This document shows positions 6,277-13,006 of a stretch of 13,006 nucleotides of DNA, piece after piece. Numbering within the stretch: the first letter of the stretch is position 1; each line of letters starts with the position of its first letter. Source of the DNA: Thiotrichaceae bacterium (GTDB lineage Bacteria > Pseudomonadota > Gammaproteobacteria > Thiotrichales > Thiotrichaceae); the NCBI GenBank assembly GCA_027008665.1, contig JALVEA010000126.1, forward strand, positions 1 to 13,006, read 5' to 3'. Under the pieces are notes generated by a model. The model was not told the DNA's origin. It did not search any database and worked only from the letters and a program-made list of their open reading frames with translations. Made by a program: the position numbers and the translations under genes.

Positions 6277-8898
6277 ATGTCTCAAACGGTTCGTCACTCA
6301 TTACAACTTCAAATTGATCAACTTACACGAGAAATATTAAATGCTACCGAAAAAGCATGGGAAGCACAAAAGAATAAACAATTAAAACAGAATACTTTTT
6401 GGTTAGATGAGAAAAGAAAATTAAGTGAAGAAAGAACAAAGCTACAAAAAAAACTACACCAGACACCTAGTGAAGAAAGTTCTATCAAACCACGAACAGG
6501 TCAGGAAATAAAAGAAAAAATAGTTAGTTTAAATAAAATGGCACAAGCAGCTGATAAAAATATGCGTCGTGCTTTGGCTGAGAAACAACTCTCACAGGCT
6601 AATACTTATTTACGTCAAAGAAATCAATTTAATTCTGAAGTAAGGCATCTGAATGAGTTATTAAACCCTACAACGCCTGCAATAAAACCAAAGAAGCCTA
6701 AGTTATTAAGTCACAAAGAAATAAAAGATAAAATAAAAAAATATAATAAAAAAGCATTAGAAGCTGATACACAAATGCGGATAGCATTGAAGGATAAGAA
6801 GTTAGAAAAGGCAAATGAGCTACTACAACAAAGAAACTATCTTAACGCTGAAGCAAAAAAATTAATGGCATTGCTTGAAAACCCAAGCAATACTAATAAT
6901 GAAAAAACCGCAACGGCAATAGAAAAAAGAGAAATACTTCCAATTAAAACATTAGTTGATAGGAATGAAAAAAAACCAGCTAAAACAGAGTCTAAAGAGA
7001 CTGATCAAAAAGAAACATCTATTGCACCATTAAGCAAAACAGAGTTGAAAAATAAAATATGTGAATATAATAAAAAGGCACAACAAGCTGATAAAGAAAT
7101 GCGAATTGCTTTGAGTGAGAAAAAATTATTAAAAGCCAATGAATTACTACAGAAACGCAATCAGTTTAATACTGAGGCAAAAGAGTTATTAAAACAGCTT
7201 AAAGTACCTATAACAACAGATTCAGCCAGACAAAACATAACACCTATTAAGAAAAAAACTGTAAGTCGTAAAGAATTGAAAAAGAAACTAAAAGATGCGA
7301 ATCGTAGAGCATTAGATGCTGATAAGGCAATGCGTATTGCATTAGAAAAAAAACAATATAAAAGAGCCAATGAATTATTAAAACGAAGAAATCGTTTTAA
7401 TGCTGAGGCAAGAAAAATAAACTTACTGTTGAATCCAGTTATTTCTACAGAAATGCGCACTAACAAAGAAAAAATAGATTCTTCTGAAACTAAAATAACA
7501 GATAAAAAACTTTCACAAGGATCAAATATTAGCAAAAAAGAAGAAGCCCCTATCAAGAAAAAATTAGCAAAAATTCAAGGTTTGGTGACGACAAAGGTAA
7601 ATTCAATAGATAAAAAACAAACTTCATTCGCAACAAAAATTGCAGAAAAGACTATTGGCTACCGACTTGGATTTATTAAATTTTTTTATAAAAGACGTGA
7701 ACTGCAACAAGAAATTATTGCGGCACAAAAAAATTCCTCTTCACCTAATAATGATCAGCTTATCCGTTTAAATAATGAATTAAAACAACATTTAAAACAT
7801 CCTCCTAAAGCTTATGTGGAAGATCATGCGCATAATGAGATTATTTTACATTTGCTTGATAAAGTTGATGAGCGAGGTATTGCCTATTTTAATTTTCCTG
7901 AAATTACCGCTTCAACGATTGGTGCACCTTTAAAGCAATTAAGAAATCAGCAAGATCTGAAAGATTTTATACAAAATTATACAAAGAAAGAACAAAAGTC
8001 TGGTAGTGGAAAACGGGTGCTTTCAAAATATTTTATTCGTGACATTATGCAGGTTAAAGCTCCGCTAACCATTTGTGATCTTGTGTTAGAAGATGCAATT
8101 ATGGACAGTGCAACGGTGAAAAATGGTTTTGTTAATTTATTTGATAAAATAGTTGATGATGCCAATCAAGAAATTATTAGATTACAAGATGAAAGCGATG
8201 ATCCATTAATGCCAAAGGTATTGCGACCGATTGGACGCTTTGATTGCGTTGGACATCGTGATGCAATTCAGTTAATTCCCCCAATGCAAAATGGAATTGA
8301 TCAATTCTCTGGTGCTATTTTATCGGATACAACAGTTCAAGATAACATTATTTCATCAACAGCGAAGCTACAAGGGATCTTCTCAACCGATGGCGCTTTT
8401 AAAAACCTAAAAATTATTAATAATCAAATTCACACTGAAGGATCACATAAAATCTGTATCCTTGGACTATTAAGTGGTGAAGTCACTCAAAATACAGATT
8501 TAAATGGCGAAGCAGTTGAGATTAAAATTCAACCCTTACGCTTAGGTGGAGGTACACCGATCACCAACTTCTTTATCTTAGGGTTTTCAGAAGGATGCTC
8601 TTATCAATATGGTTACATCAAAGGTGTTTCAAATACTGAGGTTGATAGGCGTAGCAAAAAAGTAGTGCGTGGCAAAGGCTATGATCAAAGAAAATACCTG
8701 CTTGATTTTAATATGGATCGTTTTATTGAGTATTACCGTAACCACGCTAAGTTACGGGGACGATTTGAAGCAATTAAAGATTGTGTAGAAAAAATGCTAA
8801 AAGAAGGCGATGCAGTCAGATGCAACGCCGCTTCTCTTGAAGCACTTGAAGAAGGAGCAAGTCTAAAAAAAGCCACACAGATAGCAAAAGCAAACTGA
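6277..8898 (+). CDS. Lys-rich coiled-coil repeat protein with unknown C-terminal domain, 873 residues
   Basis: Function unknown. The start at 6277 is chosen because AAGGAG (6265-6270) lies six bases before it; a GTG at 6229 in frame has no such site. Residues 1-65 form a Gln/Lys-rich helical segment that looks like a degenerate repeat. Four 60-residue repeats follow at 73-132, 144-203, 252-311 and 329-388, each with a core like KKAxxADxxMRIAL and then KANELLQxRNxFNxEA, predicting helical hairpins or coiled coil. Linkers are Lys/Thr-rich and variable. From about 509 a compact region begins; at about 649-760 it has alternating short hydrophobic and Asn-rich stretches (TVQDNIISS, LKIINNQIH) ending in PLRLGGG, which suggests a right-handed beta-helix. 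There is no signal peptide or membrane segment. It could be structural, an exported effector or phage-related; none is proved. Confidence 0.85.
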   Translation: MSQTVRHSLQLQIDQLTREILNATEKAWEAQKNKQLKQNTFWLDEKRKLSEERTKLQKKLHQTPSEESSIKPRTGQEIKEKIVSLNKMAQAADKNMRRALAEKQLSQANTYLRQRNQFNSEVRHLNELLNPTTPAIKPKKPKLLSHKEIKDKIKKYNKKALEADTQMRIALKDKKLEKANELLQQRNYLNAEAKKLMALLENPSNTNNEKTATAIEKREILPIKTLVDRNEKKPAKTESKETDQKETSIAPLSKTELKNKICEYNKKAQQADKEMRIALSEKKLLKANELLQKRNQFNTEAKELLKQLKVPITTDSARQNITPIKKKTVSRKELKKKLKDANRRALDADKAMRIALEKKQYKRANELLKRRNRFNAEARKINLLLNPVISTEMRTNKEKIDSSETKITDKKLSQGSNISKKEEAPIKKKLAKIQGLVTTKVNSIDKKQTSFATKIAEKTIGYRLGFIKFFYKRRELQQEIIAAQKNSSSPNNDQLIRLNNELKQHLKHPPKAYVEDHAHNEIILHLLDKVDERGIAYFNFPEITASTIGAPLKQLRNQQDLKDFIQNYTKKEQKSGSGKRVLSKYFIRDIMQVKAPLTICDLVLEDAIMDSATVKNGFVNLFDKIVDDANQEIIRLQDESDDPLMPKVLRPIGRFDCVGHRDAIQLIPPMQNGIDQFSGAILSDTTVQDNIISSTAKLQGIFSTDGAFKNLKIINNQIHTEGSHKICILGLLSGEVTQNTDLNGEAVEIKIQPLRLGGGTPITNFFILGFSEGCSYQYGYIKGVSNTEVDRRSKKVVRGKGYDQRKYLLDFNMDRFIEYYRNHAKLRGRFEAIKDCVEKMLKEGDAVRCNAASLEALEEGASLKKATQIAKAN
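6493..7440 (+). repeat. Four in-frame 180-bp repeats inside the 873-residue gene
   Basis: The units are 6493-6672, 6706-6885, 7030-7209 and 7261-7440, each exactly 60 codons, with spacers of 33, 144 and 51 bases. Protein similarity is strong (ADxxMRIAL; ANELLxxRN in units 2-4, ANTYLRQRN in unit 1) while the DNA has drifted. This indicates old duplications kept by selection on the protein rather than recent slippage. Confidence 0.85.
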
Positions 8899-9244
8899 TC
8901 GTTTAGCTACCTCCTTATCTTTAAAATTCAACCCTTTATAAGTAACCGTATTGTACTCCTTCCTTGATTAGGAGTATTTAGAGGACTCGAAACGTCACTC
9001 AATAGAATAGTCCCGTTTTTTAAGAAGGCGTTTCTATTTCTTTATTTGCGTAATAGAAATCGGCTAATAGTTTTAATACCTTTCCCAAATCTAAACCGTA
9101 GGGTGGATAAGTGTGTAAGGCATCTATCCCAATATGTTGATTTTGTTAGATATGATATCGTTTATCCAGCTTGTAAATTACGATTGAGGAGGGTATTAAG
9201 TTTAAAACACCGTTTACAACCCCTTTGTTTCAAGGAATGAAATA
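8899..9244. other. 346-base intergenic region: two hairpins and a degenerate repeat, no convincing gene
   Basis: It holds a 7-bp stem TACTCCT/AGGAGTA with a 9-base loop (8954-8976), which might weakly end the upstream gene, and an 8-bp stem TTTCTATT/AATAGAAA (9031-9059). A segment starting CGTAGGGTGGATAAG follows (9097-9130). No promoter with two good boxes was found for the downstream gene. A 64-codon frame with a TTG start (9046-9240) spans the repeat-like segment and is not believed. Confidence 0.5.
9097..9130. repeat. Degenerate intergenic palindrome starting CGTAGGGTGGATAAG
   Basis: The segment starts CGTAGGGTGGATAAG and ends CATCTATCCC, so GGG-GAT and ATC-CCC ends pair with mismatches. 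Similar GTAGGGTGGATAAGC...GCATCCACC sequences are, from general experience, scattered between genes in many gammaproteobacteria. This looks like a decayed copy. Only one copy is in the window. Confidence 0.3.
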
Positions 9245-10777
9245 ATGATAAGCAATAACGTAACACATGCTAATAATACTTTACAAAATCAAACCACTAA
9301 ACAACAAATACCGGCTAACAGCTTAGGTGCGATGCCATCGACTCAAGCTAAGCTCTCAACATTACAGCAAAATGTTGTGCCATTAGTTAAAAACACACTT
9401 TCGCAATTAAAGCAACAGCAAGTGGTACAAAATAATATTGTTGGCACAACAGGGCATGATGTTTTATCTGCGAATTCAACATCAAACCTATTAGATGGTG
9501 GTTTAGGTTATGATTTGGCAATCCTTCAAGGAGAGACTGATGATTATGATATCAGCATTAGAACCGTGTCTTCTCAGGCAGGCTCACCCCCTCAGACGAC
9601 TTTTGTTTTTACTGATGAAGAGACAGGAAGAGAAATTGTTGCAAAAAATATCGAAAGTTTTCGGTTTGATGATACCGAACTCACCGCAGCAGAGTTAAGG
9701 GAATATATAACCGATATTGATCTTCCAGAAGAACTTGATCTCAGTGATGAAATGCACGATAAGCTAGATCAATATTTTAGCAAAAATACAGCAAATAGCA
9801 CAATAATGTACGATTACACGGTACTCGATAGTGATGGCAGTGGAGAACTCAATAAGGGCGATATGGTAAGGCTATCGGTGACGAGTCAGGGGGATAGTTA
9901 TCTTGTGGAGCATATCTTAACACAACAAGATATTAACTCGATTTTAAACAACAGCAATCCACTTTTAGATATATCTAATGGTGTTTCAGAGGCACAAAAA
10001 TCTCGTTTAAATAATGCCATTTTTCCACAAAATATTAATCATTCCTTTGGTGCAAAACCAACAATGACACAGCTAACAGATAGCGATAACAACAATCAAC
10101 TATCTGTAGGGGATTTAATCACCATCCGTCGTTATAATGACGTAACACAAAGCTTTGACACCAGTACCGAAACGCTGACACAAGCCCAATTAGATCGCTA
10201 TCTTGCAGGTGAATCCTATACCATTAATAGGGGACAACCTTTAATATTAACGGATGAACAACAAGCGGCTATTAGCGCTCGCTTTACTCGTGTACCCACT
10301 CCACACCTTCAAGATGCACGAAACATCGCTTATACTGGTATAACAAACGACACCAATGGGGATGGTCAATTAAGTGAGGGGGATATCGTCGAGCTACGCT
10401 ATCTGCGCGTCTTTAGTATACAGCCTCCTAATCAACCTGTTGATCATATTCTAACGGCTGAGGATATTATCGCAATTAATGAAGACCGCAGTAATCCATT
10501 ACTTAATATATCTAATGGACTCTCCGATGAACAACGAACTCGACTAAGCTATGTACTTGATATTGATACAAATAGCAATAATAACCCAAGCAATAGCATT
10601 GTCTATGTTTTTGATGCTAACAAGGATGACAAAATATCAATTGGTGACGTTGTAGCCGTTAGAACAACCTTCACCATCACAGGAGGACCGAGAAAAGGAG
10701 AGACTACTTCACAACTTTTCTTCTACCCTCTAAACCAACTTCATATTGATAAATTTCTCTCTAACAATGGCATTTAA
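9245..10777 (+). CDS. RTX-like and EF-hand-repeat calcium-binding protein, 510 residues, probably exported
   Basis: Probably a calcium-binding, non-catalytic protein of the cell surface or medium; exact role unknown. AAGGA (9232-9236) lies eight bases before the ATG. The N-terminus (1-66) is Gln/Asn/Thr-rich with no signal peptide. Residues 67-96 carry an RTX-type segment (GTTGHDVL ... NLLDGGLGYDLAILQG), followed by a beta-rich stretch ending FRFDDTELTAAEL near 141-152, the layout seen in many type I-secreted proteins. Four EF-hand-type loops follow: D195-D206 (DSDGSGELNKGD), 279-290, 369-380 and 457-468, each followed by a hydrophobic strand rather than a helix, so they resemble dockerin-like half EF-hands. 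The segments SNPLLDISNGVS and SNPLLNISNGLS recur, pointing to duplicated pairs. No transporter genes are in view. No catalytic domain is recognised. Confidence 0.85.
   Translation: MISNNVTHANNTLQNQTTKQQIPANSLGAMPSTQAKLSTLQQNVVPLVKNTLSQLKQQQVVQNNIVGTTGHDVLSANSTSNLLDGGLGYDLAILQGETDDYDISIRTVSSQAGSPPQTTFVFTDEETGREIVAKNIESFRFDDTELTAAELREYITDIDLPEELDLSDEMHDKLDQYFSKNTANSTIMYDYTVLDSDGSGELNKGDMVRLSVTSQGDSYLVEHILTQQDINSILNNSNPLLDISNGVSEAQKSRLNNAIFPQNINHSFGAKPTMTQLTDSDNNNQLSVGDLITIRRYNDVTQSFDTSTETLTQAQLDRYLAGESYTINRGQPLILTDEQQAAISARFTRVPTPHLQDARNIAYTGITNDTNGDGQLSEGDIVELRYLRVFSIQPPNQPVDHILTAEDIIAINEDRSNPLLNISNGLSDEQRTRLSYVLDIDTNSNNNPSNSIVYVFDANKDDKISIGDVVAVRTTFTITGGPRKGETTSQLFFYPLNQLHIDKFLSNNGI
9827..10648 (+). 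repeat. Four calcium-loop repeats at 84-90-codon spacing
   Basis: The loops start at 9827, 10079, 10349 and 10613, each of form DxDxSGxLxxGD or DxNxDxxLSxGD. Repeats 1 and 3 share extra flanks (ILTxxDI..I, SNPLLxISNG), consistent with doubling of a two-loop unit. Confidence 0.7.
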
Positions 10778-11086
10778 GAGATAATGGAAACCTCTTTGCT
10801 AAAATCCGGTGAAAACCGATACTTATGAGATTATGCAAGTAGTCTGGGATAAAACAAATACAAAGAAAAAATCTTTGCCTCGTTTTTATGTTGGTACGCA
10901 TAAGGAGGAGGTGAAAACCATCAATACGATGGGTAATAGTTGAAATACTAAAATTAAATGCTAGAAATTTACTTAAATAAAGGTAAATCAATTGCTGAAA
11001 TTTTATCGTAATTCTTTGAATATAAAAAATAATTTTATATCCGTAGTTTTATAGGCATAATCTCAAAAACAATAGATAGAAGACAT
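10778..11086. other. 309-base intergenic region, AT-rich, possible gene remnants
   Basis: No gene is confidently seen. A 36-codon frame (10833-10943) starts MQVVWDKTNTKKKSLPRFYV and is open back to 10803. A 14-codon frame (10784-10828, METSLLKSGENRYL) precedes it in another frame, as if one frameshift split a short gene. A strong Shine-Dalgarno-like run AAGGAGGAGGTGA (10902-10914) has no well-placed start after it. An AT-only inverted repeat ATATAAAA/TTTTATAT (11020-11040) lies before the helicase gene. No two-box promoter could be assigned. Confidence 0.4.
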
Positions 11087-13006
11087 ATGATGGATAAATT
11101 TATAGCTCTTATGCACCCTGATGCCAAGAGAATGGATGAAATTAATTATTATCGTAGTCAAGCTTCAGAGTTATATGATGTGACAAAAATAGACAAACCT
11201 GTTTTTATTCAATCTAGTGATGGTACAGGGTTTGGTAAGAGTTATGGAGTCCTTAAAAAATACATTGAAAGTATTGATCCAAAGGCAAATCATAAAAATG
11301 GATTCAATAATATGTGTTTTATTACACCACAAAAAGCACAGTTTGAATTCGATCAAAGTTTGATTAAGGAAGCACATCAAAAAGGAATCGAATTTGTCAG
11401 TTTTTTAGCACAAAAAGATATGACCGATCTTGATTTTGAGAGCTGGGTTGTTGATCCTAGTAATAAAAAAATAAAGAATGATAAACGTTATAAAAATTGG
11501 ATAGATCAAAAGAAAAAATGTGACAAGGCATTAGAAAGAGAGCTATCTCGACTTAAACAAAGCATCAATGGAGTTAGATCATTAAAATATCGCATAGAAC
11601 AAGAGAAAAAAAATCCTGATGCAGACAGTTTTGATGACTTAGAAAAACAACTTGATATGCAATTTTGGCATATGCACAAGGTACTTTCTAAGCTTGGTTT
11701 AGCTGCATTAAATGGAAATGATCATCCTATAAAATTGCATGATATGCTTAAAGCAACAAAGGGAATTGATGCTTTACGTAAAGAAATAATTAGTCATTGT
11801 TTTCCTTTTCTAATTGCCATGATTAAACCTTGTGTGTTGCTGGCAACAACACATAAATTTGACCAAAAGATTGCTCTTCCTGTGATTAATAAGAATAAGA
11901 TTTACACTGTTAAATTTTATCCTTTTGATTTTATACTTGGAGGAAAGATATATCCTAAGGAAAATAATACGGGTGATTTTGCAAGTAAACCACATACTGA
12001 ACAAATAAAATTTTTAAAAGAAGATTTTTTTACTATTGATGAAAAAAATGAGTTTCGTAAAAAAAATATCACCTTTACCTTAGTACTTGATGAAGTACAT
12101 AATGCCTATAATATTTTTTCTGACTCTGCCAATGTATCCTTAATTACACCTGAAATTCAATTGGCTCATGTTTTTGCGGGCATTTATAGAATATATCAGC
12201 AAGTAATGGGAATGGATGATAATGAAGAACAAGAAGCCCCTTTTTATACTGAAAAACGAGAATTCATTAGCAATATTGAAAGCAATCTAAAGAAAGAATG
12301 TGAGTTATCCGCAAATCAGAACTTGAAAAGTATATTAAATATTTTTATAGGCAATGTTGATTTTATTCAAATAAAACGAGGTGATGTTGAACAGGTTATA
12401 AACCTTACCCGTAATGCATTTTGTTTTACTCCAAAACTTTATTTCAATGAACAAGGGCTAAAAAAAGTACGTCTCAAAGTAGTTTATGGACAAGGTAGTT
12501 GTCAACTCTACCACACCGTTGAAAAAGATAAAAACCCATCCTTATATGATATTTACCAAGTCACTATGTCTGTCTTGGGAGCTGCTGCAAAAATAAAAAG
12601 TGGCTCTGAATTTTTAAAATCATTGGGGCAAAATAATGATAACAGTCAAAACTACCCACTGTATAAATTTATTACTCGAGCACGTTCAGTTGCTAGCGAA
12701 ATAGAGTATATGTTTGAACGAGGTTCAAAGGATGAAAAATTAATAATTGATCATTTTTTTACTTATTTTCAATCAAAGACTGTTTTTTCTATACGGCAAC
12801 AAAAGCAATTAGAATTCAAAGATACCTCATTGGAGAATTTAACCTATATTAATTTCACCTTAGATTTAATCAAAGAACAGCCCGAAGTATCACTTTTACG
12901 TATTTTATATAATACTAAAAATAGCGTGATTGCTTTGAGCGCAACCAGTGGTATTTCTGGCAATATTTTGGGACAATATAATCATGGTTTTTTAAAAAAA
13001 TATTGT
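11087..13006 (+). CDS. SF2 helicase/ATPase-like protein with large insertions, 3' end outside window
   Basis: 640 codons are visible without a stop. The start is the first ATG of the frame (11087; a second at 11090), with only a weak AGAAG site upstream. Motif I is DGTGFGKS (residues 45-52), fitting the SF2 form AxTGxGKS with Asp for the usual Ala. Motif II is DEVH at 335-338 in TLVLDEVHNAY, the box found in Cas3 and some other SF2 helicases. Motif III is SAT at 618-620 (ALSATSG). It should therefore bind and hydrolyse ATP, perhaps to unwind or translocate on nucleic acid. Motifs I-II and II-III are each about 280 residues apart, against roughly 100 and 30 in ordinary SF2 proteins, so two big insertions exist; residues about 140-200 look coiled-coil. 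No HD nuclease domain or cas gene is seen. Family not recognised. Confidence 0.8.
   Translation, partial: MMDKFIALMHPDAKRMDEINYYRSQASELYDVTKIDKPVFIQSSDGTGFGKSYGVLKKYIESIDPKANHKNGFNNMCFITPQKAQFEFDQSLIKEAHQKGIEFVSFLAQKDMTDLDFESWVVDPSNKKIKNDKRYKNWIDQKKKCDKALERELSRLKQSINGVRSLKYRIEQEKKNPDADSFDDLEKQLDMQFWHMHKVLSKLGLAALNGNDHPIKLHDMLKATKGIDALRKEIISHCFPFLIAMIKPCVLLATTHKFDQKIALPVINKNKIYTVKFYPFDFILGGKIYPKENNTGDFASKPHTEQIKFLKEDFFTIDEKNEFRKKNITFTLVLDEVHNAYNIFSDSANVSLITPEIQLAHVFAGIYRIYQQVMGMDDNEEQEAPFYTEKREFISNIESNLKKECELSANQNLKSILNIFIGNVDFIQIKRGDVEQVINLTRNAFCFTPKLYFNEQGLKKVRLKVVYGQGSCQLYHTVEKDKNPSLYDIYQVTMSVLGAAAKIKSGSEFLKSLGQNNDNSQNYPLYKFITRARSVASEIEYMFERGSKDEKLIIDHFFTYFQSKTVFSIRQQKQLEFKDTSLENLTYINFTLDLIKEQPEVSLLRILYNTKNSVIALSATSGISGNILGQYNHGFLKKYC

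Noticed and set aside
7161..7556. 131-codon minus-strand frame inside the repeat protein
   Set aside because: It is antisense to the Lys-rich repeats; its Phe/Leu/Ser-rich translation is the expected shadow of AAA/GAA codons.
9046..9240. 64-codon frame with TTG start before the RTX gene
   Set aside because: It has a rare start and no Shine-Dalgarno, its composition is unlike its neighbours, and it runs through the repeat-like CGTAGGGTGGATAAG segment.
10761..10991. 76-codon minus-strand frame at the end of the RTX gene
   Set aside because: It overlaps the real gene end, has low-complexity hydrophobic composition, and no promoter or ribosome site was seen.
11087..13006. Reading the helicase as Cas3
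   Set aside because: Only the DEVH box and SAT motif support it; no HD domain, Cas genes or repeats are visible and the motif spacing does not fit.

Overview
The window looks like chromosomal DNA of an AT-rich gammaproteobacterium. It carries a sigma-32 (RpoH) gene end, the typical xseB-ispA-dxs block of the MEP/isoprenoid pathway, a QueD-type queuosine gene and lpxC for lipid A, all close in length and motifs to their gammaproteobacterial relatives. The genus cannot be fixed from sequence reading alone. No rRNA, tRNA, CRISPR array or complete insertion sequence was seen.

Left part (1-6100) is mostly housekeeping. The 3' part of rpoH (to 563) ends at a perfect bidirectional terminator (601-630). 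Behind it, on the minus strand, is a 30-residue hydrophobic protein (653-745) with its own strong promoter and Shine-Dalgarno site; it is too short for most gene callers. Divergent from it is xseB-ispA-dxs (883-3926): XseB is the small subunit of exonuclease VII, Dxs makes DXP at the head of the MEP pathway, and IspA makes FPP from its products. Just after dxs lies a 48-bp near-total palindrome flanked by a 4-bp direct repeat, resembling a miniature mobile element. queD (4042-4422) and lpxC (4588-5499, own promoter) follow. A convergent minus-strand gene (5550-6029) encodes a short HugZ/HutZ-type split-barrel protein likely to bind or degrade heme.

Right part (6100-13006) is accessory in character, and all of its genes are on the plus strand. 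An 873-residue Lys-rich protein has four 60-residue coiled-coil repeats and a large C-terminal region of unknown function with a possible beta-helix (6277-8898). A 510-residue protein combines one RTX-like segment with four EF-hand-type calcium loops at 84-90-residue spacing, which suggests a calcium-binding, exported protein (9245-10777). A protein with SF2 helicase/ATPase motifs runs off the right edge (11087-end); its motifs I, II and III are separated by about 280 residues each, far more than in ordinary helicases. Two intergenic gaps of about 310-350 bases (8899-9244 and 10778-11086) hold hairpins, a degenerate repeat and perhaps gene remnants.

The best candidates for something undescribed are the 30-residue membrane protein, the 873-residue repeat protein, the RTX/EF-hand protein and the helicase with large insertions. 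Nothing in the sequence proves that the last three work together.
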